The notes below the pieces were generated by a model. That model made no database searches. It saw only the letters and a list, made by a program, of their open reading frames with translations, and was not told the origin of the DNA. From Candidatus Zipacnadia bacterium (GTDB taxonomy: Bacteria; Armatimonadota; Zipacnadia; Zipacnadales; UBA5352), in the NCBI GenBank assembly GCA_029820295.1, contig JALGVA010000007.1:1-62098 (forward strand): a DNA stretch of 62,098 nt, written 5' to 3'. Positions 47,779 to 56,053 of the stretch are shown one piece after another (position 1 is the first letter of the stretch; each line of letters starts with the position of its first letter). A program made the translations under genes and the position numbers.

Positions 47779-48417
47779 TCAGGGCACGGTGGTGGGGCTG
47801 GGATGGCCCCAGAAACGCTGCACGTCCGCGGCGCTGCCGGTCAGGCCGTTGGTCATCCGCCACTTGGCGTGACCGTCGGCGAAGCCGAAGTTCGCGCCCT
47901 CGTTGTGGCGCGTGGCGATGACGTTGGTGGCGTCGCGGATGCCGGGCGGGAAGGGCCAGTGCCCGACGCAGGCGCAGTAGAGGTAGCGCCGGTAGCTGCC
48001 GTTGTTGCTGTCACCGAAGAGCATCATCTCGGCCGGATAGAGGATGTCGCTGCGGTTGAGCTGGTTGTGGTTGTCCAGCCGGTAGCCCGCGTGCGGGTAG
48101 TTCCAGCCGTAGCCGACGTCCTGGCGCGGGCTGGAGGGGCAGACCAGCACCTGCTGATTCTTCATGTAGGGCTCGCACACGTCGAACCAGTACCCGTAGA
48201 ACGTCGTCGCGCTGCGCATCTGCACGCAAGGCAGCGTATCGTCGTAGTCCTGGGCGTACATGTTGAGGGCGAGGTTGATCTGCTTGACGTTGCTCAGGCA
48301 CGAGGCCTGTCGCGCCTTCTCCCGCGCTCGTGCGAACACCGGAAACAGGATCGCCGCCAGAATGGCGATGATCGCTATAACGACGAGCAATTCGATGAGC
48401 GTAAAACCCTTGCGCAT
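47779..48417 (-). CDS. Type II/IV prepilin-like protein, DUF1559 type
   Basis: A 212-residue pseudopilin-like protein. The N-terminus [40 protein letters not shown] has the G/FTLIE prepilin peptidase site and hydrophobic helix. The C-terminus includes [22 protein letters not shown], the H-x-G...FADGH motif of DUF1559-like proteins. These are abundant in Planctomycetota and Armatimonadota, and the [13 protein letters not shown] form points to Armatimonadota. It would be an extracellular minor pilin. It has its own promoter at 48529-48556. Confidence 0.92.
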   Translation of the reverse strand: MRKGFTLIELLVVIAIIAILAAILFPVFARAREKARQASCLSNVKQINLALNMYAQDYDDTLPCVQMRSATTFYGYWFDVCEPYMKNQQVLVCPSSPRQDVGYGWNYPHAGYRLDNHNQLNRSDILYPAEMMLFGDSNNGSYRRYLYCACVGHWPFPPGIRDATNVIATRHNEGANFGFADGHAKWRMTNGLTGSAADVQRFWGHPSPTTVP

Positions 48418-48528
48418 TGCAGTACCTCCCGTTGTCGTGATGGTACGCCGCGTCTGTCCCCCGACACGTGGCGCGGCCCGTGGCGTCGAGGCTGTTCACA
48501 GTTCGCCACGAGGTTAAGCTATGTTGAA

Positions 48529-48556
48529 CATATACTGCTGCGCAGCGTTATGTCAA
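48529..48556 (-). promoter_or_regulatory. Promoter of the prepilin gene with palindromic spacer
   Basis: On the minus strand TTGACA (48551-48556), 16 nt, TATATG (48529-48534). The spacer contains a perfect palindrome GCTGCGCAGC (48537-48546), a possible operator. The leader to the ATG at 48417 is about 105 nt. Confidence 0.7.
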
Positions 48557-48579
48557 GCCGCAGGTGCTGCGTCCGGCAC

Positions 48580-49605
48580 TCACCACACCATCTCGATGCG
48601 GCAACCCTCACGCTCGGACCGATACGCGGCCAGGACCGTCGCGAGCGCATCGCGCGCAAGCTGCGTCGGGGCCACCGGCTCGTGGCCCTCGATGATTGCC
48701 CCGATCAGGTCGTTGATGGTCAGCTCCACTGCAAGCGGCGCCACCTGCAGCGGGTTCCGCACGTGGACGGGGGCGATATCCTCATCGGCCATGAGCAGCA
48801 GCGGCAGCTCATCCTCGGGCATGTCGCGCACCAGCAGCGTGCCGGCGGTGCCCACGATGCGCCGCTCGGCGCGGTAGCGCGTGGCGTCGTCGGCGAAGGT
48901 CACCACGATCACGCCCAGCAGCCCGTCGCCGAGATCGAGGGCTACGGCGGCCGTGTCCTCGCCCGTGCCCTCGGTGTGGACGACCAGCGAGCGGCACATG
49001 GCGGTCACCGCGCGCGGGCGGCCCAGCAGATGGAGCATGTCGTAGACCGCGTGGTATCCCGCATCGATCAGCACGCCGCCCCCGGCGCGGTCGAGATCGC
49101 CCTTCCAGTGCTCCGGGTCGCTCATGCGCGCGACCTCGTCATCGTAGACCTCGAAGACCGCGAGGAACGGCCGGCCGATCTCGCCCGCCTCCAGCAGCTC
49201 CTTCGCGCGCGCGACGGCCGGGAAGTGCACCTGGGGCATGGAGATCAGCAGGCGCCGGCCGGCGCGTTCAGCCGCCGCAATCATCGCGTCGGCCTCGTCG
49301 AGGGTGCGCGCGATGGGCTTCTCGCAGATCACGTCCTTCCCGGCCTCGAGCGCCGTCACCGCGATCTCACAGTGGCTGTCGTGAGGGGTGATGATGTCGA
49401 CGATGTCCACCTCGTCGCTTCCCACGACCGCCCGCCAGTCGCTCTCCGCGCGCGCGATGATCCCGTAGCGCCGGTGCATCTCGGCCAGCGCGGCCTCGTC
49501 GGGGTCGGCCGCGACGACGCGTCGCACATGCTCATTGCGCACCAGCGCGTCGAGGTGCAGTGGCGCGAACTTCCCGCAACCGATGAGTCCGACCGTCAGA
49601 TCCAT
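48580..49605 (-). CDS. Gfo/Idh/MocA family oxidoreductase
   Basis: NAD(P)-dependent dehydrogenase of 341 residues. Rossmann start VGLIGCGKFAPLHLDAL, EKP motif in VICEKPIARTLDEADAM, and GGGVLIDAGYHAVYDML with the Asp and His of the active site. Only distantly similar to the enzyme at 10309-11352. Substrate not readable. Separated from the prepilin gene by its promoter region. Confidence 0.9.
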   Translation of the reverse strand: MDLTVGLIGCGKFAPLHLDALVRNEHVRRVVAADPDEAALAEMHRRYGIIARAESDWRAVVGSDEVDIVDIITPHDSHCEIAVTALEAGKDVICEKPIARTLDEADAMIAAAERAGRRLLISMPQVHFPAVARAKELLEAGEIGRPFLAVFEVYDDEVARMSDPEHWKGDLDRAGGGVLIDAGYHAVYDMLHLLGRPRAVTAMCRSLVVHTEGTGEDTAAVALDLGDGLLGVIVVTFADDATRYRAERRIVGTAGTLLVRDMPEDELPLLLMADEDIAPVHVRNPLQVAPLAVELTINDLIGAIIEGHEPVAPTQLARDALATVLAAYRSEREGCRIEMVW

Positions 49606-49723
49606 GAGCCGCCTCCCGTCTCGGCGGCGAAGGCCGCCGCTCGCTGTTCGCGGCGGCTGCCGTCCGGAGGGCGGCTCGCAGACCGGGACCGGTCTGACAG
49701 AGCCGCCGCCGATGTCGTCGCCG

Positions 49724-50746
49724 TCACGCCATCATGTCAAGCGCGAACTGCACCGGCTCGACGTGTCCGACCTCGTCGCGGTGGCAGTTGGTCACCGGCG
49801 GCCGGGCGAAGCGCGCCACCAGCTCCTCAGGCAACTCGACCTTCGCCCGGCGCAGGACCTCGATCGCGATGGGCGCATGCGGGCGGCCTGAGCCGTCCGC
49901 GGTCTTGAAGGCGATGCCGATCTCGCGCTCCGGCGCACCCATGCAGAACAGGCCTTCAGCGCCGCCCTTGGCGATGACCCGACCATCCGTCAGGCGCATC
50001 AGCTCGGTGTTGAACGAGCCGACCGAGCTGACCATCTCCGGGGCGGCTGCCATCGCCGCGGTGATGCGCATGGTGGCATCGACCAGGTCATCCGGCAGAC
50101 CGGTCGGCGCGACCAGCCGCGCGAAGGCCCGGGCCATCGCCCGCAGGGGCATCGCGACCGTGGGCGCGCCGCAGCCATCGCGGCCGATGTGCCAGGCCGC
50201 CCGCGAGACGCCGCTGAGCAGCTCGAGGTTCGTTGCGATGAGCCGCTGGACCGGATGGTCCATCTCCAGGTAGTCGTCCGCAGCGGCGCCCAGCGCCAGG
50301 CAGGTGGCGAGCATCCCCGCGTGCTTGCCCGAGCAGTTGTTGTGCACCGGCGAGGGCTCCTCGCCCGCCACGATCAGGCGGTTGCGCTCAGCGGCGTCGC
50401 CCGGTCGGTGCGTGCCGCACCGCAGCGCCGACTCGTTGAGGCCGAGTTTCGCGAGGATCCCCAGCACCGTCTGTACGTGCATCGCCGAGCCCGAGTGTGA
50501 CGCGCAGCACACCGCCAGCTCGCGCTCGGTCAGCCCGAAGCGGTCGATGGCGCCAGACGTGACGACGCTCAGCGCCTGGATGGGCTTGCTCGACGAGCGC
50601 CAGTACTGCACGCCGTCGGGATCGCCGGCGCTCGCCAGCAGCCGCCCGTCGGGGCTGCACACCGCGATGCGACCGAAGTGTGTACTCTCCACCACGCCGT
50701 CGCGCGTCACCTGCGCCAGCGCGACGCAGCCATCTGTCTCCGGCAT
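49724..50746 (-). CDS. L-asparaginase II family protein (PF06089)
   Basis: A 340-residue cytoplasmic amidohydrolase of the thermolabile L-asparaginase group. Motifs in order: YWRSSSKPIQAL, CASHSGSAMHVQTV, HNNCSGKHAGML, HIGRDGCGAPTVAM, and KGGAEGLFC. These match the family's conserved Ser/Lys/Cys-containing loops. ATG 50746 follows GGAGGG with a six-base gap. The extension to 50896 enters a dispersed repeat and is rejected. Confidence 0.87.
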   Translation of the reverse strand: MPETDGCVALAQVTRDGVVESTHFGRIAVCSPDGRLLASAGDPDGVQYWRSSSKPIQALSVVTSGAIDRFGLTERELAVCCASHSGSAMHVQTVLGILAKLGLNESALRCGTHRPGDAAERNRLIVAGEEPSPVHNNCSGKHAGMLATCLALGAAADDYLEMDHPVQRLIATNLELLSGVSRAAWHIGRDGCGAPTVAMPLRAMARAFARLVAPTGLPDDLVDATMRITAAMAAAPEMVSSVGSFNTELMRLTDGRVIAKGGAEGLFCMGAPEREIGIAFKTADGSGRPHAPIAIEVLRRAKVELPEELVARFARPPVTNCHRDEVGHVEPVQFALDMMA

Positions 50747-50824
50747 CTCGGACCCTCCGTGTCGTGCGTCCTGCCTGCCGCCACGGAGACAGTTGCGCGC
50801 CCGCGCCGGCAATCCTCCCTCACG

Positions 50825-50913
50825 CCCGCGGCCGGCTCTCGCGCTCCGTGCCGCCCTTGAGGCGGGCCTGCGCGCGCATCGCCAGTGCTGGCGCACAACG
50901 TGCGCCCGCGGGC
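50825..50913. repeat. Second dispersed intergenic repeat, copy A
   Basis: Begins CCCGCGGCCGGCTC and ends GTGCGCCCGCGGGC. The first 64 bp match 52561-52624 closely. It lies just upstream of the asparaginase gene. The CCCGCGG/CCCGCGGG ends are themselves palindromic. Confidence 0.65.
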
Positions 50914-50947
50914 GCTGCGTGGGTTCCGGGCGGGGGCCGACTGTGGC

Positions 50948-51382
50948 TCAGCCCTGCTTCGCCTGGCGACGCACGAAGTTCATGCGCAGGTTGGTCATGA
51001 TCTGCTCGAATTCGCGCTTCTCCTCGGCGGTCGCCTCATCGCCCAGCTTTTCGATCAGCAGGTGCGTCGTGTCGATGGCGATGCGGGCGCCGTGAAGGTC
51101 GGTGTGCACTTCGGTCGTGCCCGGCCGCGCCTGCACCCCCAGCGCGATCCACGCTTCCTGCACGAACAGCCCGATGGCCGCGCGCAGCATGTCGAAGACG
51201 TTCAGGTCATCCGGCGGCGGAGGCGTCCACTCCGCCTGGTCGTCGGCTGCGGATTCGGGCTCGGGCTTCGGCTCCGGCTCGGCCTCGGGTTCAGCTTCGG
51301 CCTCGGGTTGGGCCTCGGCCGCTTCCGCTTCGGGCTCGTCCCCCTCGTCGGTCTCCTCGTCCCGGCGATCCTCGTCGGTCAT
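50948..51382 (-). CDS. DUF1844 family protein
   Basis: A 144-residue protein. The first 55 residues are an acidic Glu/Ala/Pro repeat tract. The remainder is the DUF1844 domain (LFVQEAWIALGVQARPGT, TEVHTDLHGARIAIDTTHLLIEKLGD, LRMNFVRR), a small helical domain found across many phyla with unknown function. ATG 51382 lies behind GGAGG. It starts 14 nt after rtcA. Confidence 0.88.
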   Translation of the reverse strand: MTDEDRRDEETDEGDEPEAEAAEAQPEAEAEPEAEPEPKPEPESAADDQAEWTPPPPDDLNVFDMLRAAIGLFVQEAWIALGVQARPGTTEVHTDLHGARIAIDTTHLLIEKLGDEATAEEKREFEQIMTNLRMNFVRRQAKQG

Positions 51383-51396
51383 GTGTTCCACCTCCG

Positions 51397-52443
51397 TCAG
51401 ATGGCTCCGCCGCCGGCGGGCAGGCCCACGCCCTGGACCGTCACCCGCCCGGTGGCCTCATCGATCTCGATCTCCGCCTCCAGGAACTGCCCGATCACCC
51501 ACGCGTTGGTGCGCAGGTGCTCGGTGATCTGCTCGGTCACGTAGACGGTCTCCCCCCCGGCGATGGCCGCGTAGAGCAGGAGCTGGTCGGCGAGGTGCAG
51601 GTCCACGGACGCCGTACGCTCGAGGAAGCACGCGGCCTGCTCGCCGGCCTCGCGGCCGACGGTCTCGGCCGGCTTGCCACGCTCGCCCGCGGCGCTGAAG
51701 CCCGCCGCGCCGCACTCGAAGCGCGCGGCGATGGTCAGCATCGTCCCCGGCGAGGCCGACTCGGGGTGCGCGGTCTCTGCGCGCAGGCCGACGGGCCCGA
51801 GCGCCTCGCGCGCGCCCTCGATCTGCCGGCGCAGGATGTGTGCGGGCAGACGCCCCTCCGCCACGCTGAACGCGGTCAGCGAGCGCAACTCCCCGCGCTC
51901 GGCCCACGCCAGCGGCCGCAGCGGCGCGGCGAGCGGCGTCACGCGCGCCTCGAGGCGGCCGCCGCCCTTCGGGTAGAAGCCCGGGCGCAGGCACTTGATG
52001 CAGGCGTCCGCGCCCATGGCGCCGATGGCGGGCAGGAAGACGTGGGCGATGTACTCCTGCGGCGGGCTCCACAACACATTGGTGCCACCGGTGATCTGCA
52101 CCGCCGACGCCTCGCGCGCGACCAGCAGGCAGGGGAGGATGGTCTGCAGCACCAGCGTGGTCGCGCCGGCCGTGCCGACATCGAAGCGGAAGGCCCCGCC
52201 GCGAATGCGCCCCGGAGCGAACTCCAGCTCCATCGAGCCGATGCGCGCGCCATCGACGCGCGCGTCGCAGACCTTCGCAGTGGCCTGCACGCCGGCGAGG
52301 TGCTGGGCGGCCAGGCCGGGCTTCGCGCGCCCCGCGCGGATGTTCTCGATGCGCACCTCACGCCCGAGCAGCGCCGACAGCGCGAGGCTGGTGCGCAGCA
52401 CCTGTCCACCGCCCTCGCCGTAGGAGCCGTCGATCACCAGCAT
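51397..52443 (-). CDS. rtcA: RtcA, RNA 3'-terminal phosphate cyclase
   Basis: Uses ATP to convert RNA 3'-phosphates to 2',3'-cyclic phosphates, via a protein-AMP step. The 348-residue protein has IDGSYGEGGGQVLRTSLALSALLG at the start, GTAGATTLVLQTILP, RPGFYPKGGG, and the C-terminal DLHLADQLLLYAA with EHLRTN, whose His is the likely AMP-accepting residue. RtcB ligase and the RtcR activator are not in the window. A dispersed repeat lies upstream. Confidence 0.94.
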   Translation of the reverse strand: MLVIDGSYGEGGGQVLRTSLALSALLGREVRIENIRAGRAKPGLAAQHLAGVQATAKVCDARVDGARIGSMELEFAPGRIRGGAFRFDVGTAGATTLVLQTILPCLLVAREASAVQITGGTNVLWSPPQEYIAHVFLPAIGAMGADACIKCLRPGFYPKGGGRLEARVTPLAAPLRPLAWAERGELRSLTAFSVAEGRLPAHILRRQIEGAREALGPVGLRAETAHPESASPGTMLTIAARFECGAAGFSAAGERGKPAETVGREAGEQAACFLERTASVDLHLADQLLLYAAIAGGETVYVTEQITEHLRTNAWVIGQFLEAEIEIDEATGRVTVQGVGLPAGGGAI

Positions 52444-52843
52444 CGTCGCTCACCGCGACGAGTATACCAACGCTCGTGGGCACCGTCAAAGATGGCGATC
52501 TGCGGCAACGGCGATGGCGATGGGGACTGCAAAGGCATGGGGGAAGCGGGGCGGTCGGTGCCCGCGGCCGGCTCGCGCGCTCCGCCCCGCCCTCCGGGCG
52601 GACCTGCGCGCGCGTCGCCGGTGGGGGCGGGGTCTCGCGCCTCCCTGCGGTCGGCACGACGACCGCGCCCCAGCGCACTCCGTGCGCCCGCGGGCACGTG
52701 CCGGTGGAGGGCGGCGGTGGCCGTGCCGTTGCCGCGGCCGGCGGCCGGTAGCCGGCCGCTACCGGCGACCGGAAGGAGCGGCGCCTGTCGGCCGCGAACT
52801 ATCGCGCACGATGTGTGCGTCGAGGTGCGTCGAGTACGCGGAG
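52444..52843. other. Divergent intergenic region holding repeat copy B
   Basis: 400 bp between rtcA and tsaE, mostly the repeat at 52561-52697 and further GC-rich palindromic sequence (GGCCGGCGGCCGGTAGCCGGCC near 52736-52757). No clear promoter hexamers were found for tsaE or rtcA. Confidence 0.5.
52561..52697. repeat. Second dispersed intergenic repeat, copy B
   Basis: Same start (CCCGCGGCCGGCTC) and end (GTGCGCCCGCGGGC) as the copy at 50825-50913, with about 48 extra bp in the middle. Shared internal stretch includes CCTGCGCGCGC-N-TCGCC. Confidence 0.65.
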
Positions 52844-53308
52844 ATGGCCGTGGAGACGCCGGCGCCCGAGGACACCCGTGCGGTGGCCGGGCGGCTTGCG
52901 GAGCTGCTGCGGCCGGGCGATCTCGTGGCGCTGGTCGGGCCGCTGGGCGCGGGCAAGACCTGCTTCGTGCAGGGCCTGGCCGAGGGACTGGGGATCACCG
53001 GGCCGGTGACCAGCCCGACCTTCGTGCTCATGCGCCTGCATCGCGGCGCGACGCCCCTGTGTCACGTGGACGCCTATCGGCTTTCGGGCGCGGAGGAGCT
53101 GGTGGACCTCGGCTTCGACGACTGGCTGCAGGAGAGCGTGGTCGCGCTCGAGTGGGCGGACACGGTCTGCGACGCCCTGCCGCCCGAGCGCATCGAGGTG
53201 CTCATCGACTACGCGGTGGAGGGCCGCGTGCTGCGCCTGCGCGGCATCGGGCCGCGGTCGGCGCGCATCATCGAGCGGATGAAGAGCGATGACGATCCTC
53301 GCGATTGA
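52844..53308 (+). CDS. tsaE: TsaE, t6A tRNA-modification ATPase
   Basis: ATPase needed for N6-threonylcarbamoyladenosine at position 37 of ANN-decoding tRNAs. The 154-residue protein has Walker A VGPLGAGKT, then VTSPTFVLM, HVDAYRLSG and a late ALEWADTV motif, all usual for TsaE. ATG 52844 gives a family-typical length; ATG 52811 is possible. It overlaps tsaB by 20 nt. Confidence 0.93.
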   Translation: MAVETPAPEDTRAVAGRLAELLRPGDLVALVGPLGAGKTCFVQGLAEGLGITGPVTSPTFVLMRLHRGATPLCHVDAYRLSGAEELVDLGFDDWLQESVVALEWADTVCDALPPERIEVLIDYAVEGRVLRLRGIGPRSARIIERMKSDDDPRD

Positions 53309-54005
53309 GAGTTCGGCGAAGCTCGCGGGCGTTGCGCTGATGCGCGACGGCGCGGTCGTCGCCGAGCGGGAGTTCCCCGCGCGCATGACGCTGAACCGGC
53401 GCCTGGCGGACGAGGTGCTGGGCGTGCTCGCAGGTGACGCGCGCGCGGCCGGGCTGAGTGCCATCGCGGTGGGCATCGGCCCGGGCTCGTTCACCGGGGT
53501 GCGCATGGGTGTGGCGCTGGCCAAGGCGCTGGCGCACGCGCTGGAGCTGCCGCTGGTCGGCGTGAGCGCGCCCGAAGCGATCGTCGCCGGGCTGGGCGCG
53601 CCCGCCGGCGCTGCCGTGTGCGTGCTCCAGCCCGCGCGCGCGGAGGAGGTCTACGTGACCGCGCTGGAGGTGGGGGAGGGCAGTGTGCCGGTCGAGCGCG
53701 GGCCGACGCAGGCGCTGACGTTTGCGCGTGCGCTGCGCACCGCCGAGCAGCAGCTCGGACGGGCTCCGGACACCGTATGCGGCGGAGCCGCCATCGCGGC
53801 CGCGCAGCGGATCGGTACGGTCTTTCCGGACGCGCGCGTCGCGGGCGAGGAGCACGAGCTGCCGCGCGCGGCCCAGGTGGGGCGCGTGGGTGCGATGCGC
53901 ATCGGTGACGCGGCACCGACCGCCGCGCTGACGCTCACGCCACGCTACGGACGGCTTTCACAGGCCGAGCGCGAGTTCGGCCTGGATCTCGGTCTGCGGG
54001 GATAG
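53289..54005 (+). CDS. tsaB: TsaB, t6A complex scaffold subunit
   Basis: Pseudo-kinase partner of TsaD. The 238-residue protein starts ILAIESSAKLAGVAL and contains the hallmark GIGPGSFTGVRMGVALAKALA. ATP-binding residues of the fold are only partly kept, as usual for TsaB. Start lies within the end of tsaE; rimI follows by 4 nt. Confidence 0.94.
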   Translation: MTILAIESSAKLAGVALMRDGAVVAEREFPARMTLNRRLADEVLGVLAGDARAAGLSAIAVGIGPGSFTGVRMGVALAKALAHALELPLVGVSAPEAIVAGLGAPAGAAVCVLQPARAEEVYVTALEVGEGSVPVERGPTQALTFARALRTAEQQLGRAPDTVCGGAAIAAAQRIGTVFPDARVAGEEHELPRAAQVGRVGAMRIGDAAPTAALTLTPRYGRLSQAEREFGLDLGLRG

Positions 54006-54009
54006 GGCG

Positions 54010-54567
54010 ATGGATGACCAGGCCAGCAGCAGAGCCGTGCCCACTGAGGTCGTGCTGCGCCGCGCGCGGCAGTCGGACCTCAAGACCATGTGCGCCATCG
54101 AGCGCGCCAGCTTCCCCACGCCGTGGAGCGAGCGGCTGATCGCAGGCGAACTGCGCCAGCCGGATGCGACCTATCTGGTGGCCACGCTCGACGACGAGGT
54201 CGTGGGCTTCATCGGCCTGTGGCATGTGCTGGACGACGGCCACATCTGCACGCTGGCCGTCGATCCGCAACACCGCCGGCGCGGCTTGGGTGAGCTGCTG
54301 GTGCTGGCGGCCATGCGCCAGGCCCTCGAGATCGGCGCCGACGTGGTGCACCTGGAGTACCGCGTGGGTAACGAGGCGGCGGCCCGGCTCTACGACAAGC
54401 TGGGCTTCGAGCGCGTGGGGGTGCGCGAGCGCTACTACTCCGACACCGGAGAGGACGCCGTGCTCGCGCGCATCGACGGCATCACCACGGCCGAGGGGCG
54501 CGCCCGGCTCGACCAGGCGTGGGAGCGGTGGCTGGCTGAGAGGGGCATGACGGTTGTCGCTCAGTGA
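54010..54567 (+). CDS. rimI: RimI-type ribosomal protein N-acetyltransferase
   Basis: GNAT acetyltransferase of 185 residues, expected to acetylate ribosomal protein S18 or related N-termini. Motifs: MCAIERASFPTPWSERL, ICTLAVDPQHRRRGLGELLVLAAM (acetyl-CoA loop R/Q-x-x-G-x-G/A) and LEYRVGNEAAARLYDKLGFERVGVRERYY. Longer than E. coli RimI by a C-terminal helix. It overlaps tsaD by 14 nt. The tsaB-rimI-tsaD order is a common bacterial arrangement. Confidence 0.92.
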   Translation: MDDQASSRAVPTEVVLRRARQSDLKTMCAIERASFPTPWSERLIAGELRQPDATYLVATLDDEVVGFIGLWHVLDDGHICTLAVDPQHRRRGLGELLVLAAMRQALEIGADVVHLEYRVGNEAAARLYDKLGFERVGVRERYYSDTGEDAVLARIDGITTAEGRARLDQAWERWLAERGMTVVAQ

Positions 54568-55594
54568 TCCCGGCCTCGTGCTGGGCATCGAGACGTCCTG
54601 CGACGAGACCGCCGCGGCGGTGGTGCGCAACGGCCGCGGGATCGTGAGCAACGTGGTGGCCTCGCAGGAGGACATCCACGCGCACTTCGGCGGCATCGTG
54701 CCCGAGGTGGCGTCGCGGCGTCACGCGGAGCTGATCACCGCGGTTGTGGACGAGGCCATGCGCCGGGCCGAGGCGCGCTGGGATGACCTCGAGCTGCTCG
54801 CGGTGACGCGCGGCCCTGGGCTGGTTGGCTCCCTCCTGGTCGGGGTAAGCGCCGCCAAGGGCTACGCGCTGGCGACGGGGCTGCCCCTGGTGGGCATCAA
54901 TCACATCGCCGGGCACATCACCTCCTCGTTCCTGTTGACCGAGGGCGACCACGAGCCGGCTCCGCTGCACTTCCCGGCACTGGCGCTGATCGCCTCCGGC
55001 GGGCACTCCGACCTCGCGCTGGTGAACGACCTCGGCGACTACCACCTGGTCGGCTTCACCCGCGACGACGCCGCGGGTGAGGCGCTCGACAAGGCCGCGC
55101 GCCTGCTCGGCCTGGGCTACCCCGGCGGTCCCGCCATCGAGCGTGCCGCCCGAGATGGCGATCCCAAGGCGATCGAGCTGCCCCGCCCGGACACGAAGGA
55201 AGGCTTCGAGTTCAGCTTCGCGGGGCTGAAGACCGCGCTGGTGCGCATCGTCGAGCCCGAGGGCCCCGGGGGCGGCGGGCACTCAGTGGCCGACCTGGCC
55301 GCGGCCTTCCAGCAGGCGGTGGTCGATTGCCTGGTGCGCGAGACGATCGAGGCGGCCACGCACTTCGGCGTCCGGCAGATTGTGGTCGCCGGCGGCGTCG
55401 CGGCCAACGACACGCTGCGCCGCCAGATGACTGTGGCGGCGCGTGCCGGCGGACTGACCGCCTACTTCCCGCCGATGTCGCTGTGCACCGACAACGCCGC
55501 TATGGTCGCCGCCGCGGGCTACTACGAGATGTCTCGCCACGGTCCGGCTTCCCTGTCCATGGAGGTCGATTCGGCCCTGCAACTGCCCTCGTAG
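54554..55594 (+). CDS. tsaD: TsaD, t6A threonylcarbamoyltransferase
   Basis: Catalytic subunit that moves threonylcarbamoyl to A37 of tRNA. The 346-residue protein has LGIETSCDETAAAVV, FGGIVPEVASRRHAE, NHIAGHI with the two metal His, ALIASGGHSDLALV, EFSFAGLKTALVR and VAGGVAANDTLR. TTG start at 54554, after GAGAGGGG, overlapping rimI. TsaC, which makes the threonylcarbamoyl-AMP, is not in the window. Confidence 0.96.
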   Translation: MSLSDPGLVLGIETSCDETAAAVVRNGRGIVSNVVASQEDIHAHFGGIVPEVASRRHAELITAVVDEAMRRAEARWDDLELLAVTRGPGLVGSLLVGVSAAKGYALATGLPLVGINHIAGHITSSFLLTEGDHEPAPLHFPALALIASGGHSDLALVNDLGDYHLVGFTRDDAAGEALDKAARLLGLGYPGGPAIERAARDGDPKAIELPRPDTKEGFEFSFAGLKTALVRIVEPEGPGGGGHSVADLAAAFQQAVVDCLVRETIEAATHFGVRQIVVAGGVAANDTLRRQMTVAARAGGLTAYFPPMSLCTDNAAMVAAAGYYEMSRHGPASLSMEVDSALQLPS

Positions 55595-56053
55595 CGCCAC
55601 GGTTCGCGCACCTTAAGAGGGTTTTTCCACTTCAGATGCGCAGGCGCAGAGGCTGTGAGCACAAGGCACATCTGCACTTGCGGGCCTTTCCCCAGCATCG
55701 GCCAAATGTGGAAAACCAGGTGGATAACCCCATGTCCCGGGTGCGCTTTCGTGGAAAACGGGTGGGAGTACCCGCTCGTCAGGGGAATCACTCACCGCGA
55801 ACCGGGCAGAGTCCCCCACGTCGCCAGATTGGCTCGTAAGCGTCGGTTCTGTGAACTTGGCACGAACATCCCTGGGGTCTCTTGAGATCGTGGCGCGCGA
55901 TTCTTCAGGGCCTCTGCGCGCGCGGCGCGGTCTACCTTCAGCGCCACTCTTCAGGCGGTTGCCGCTTGACTTGCCCTGCCCTTCCCGTGTTGAATACGTG
56001 CGGCTGCCACCAGAACGCACCTCGCCGCATCCCGGGAGGGCCCTCGCGCGCCC
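55595..56053. other. Intergenic region with four DnaA-box-like motifs
   Basis: 459 bp without a supported gene. Four 9-mers resemble DnaA boxes (TTATCCACA or TTTTCCACA): TTTTCCACT 55623-55631 (plus), TGTGGAAAA 55707-55715, GGTGGATAA 55719-55727 and CGTGGAAAA 55750-55758 (minus). Boxes two and three start 12 bp apart. No dnaA, dnaN or parAB is near, so an origin role is not established. Confidence 0.5.

Noticed and set aside
55655-55885. Small plus-strand open frame of 76 codons after tsaD
   Set aside because: No ribosome binding site or family pattern, and it covers the DnaA-box-like motifs.
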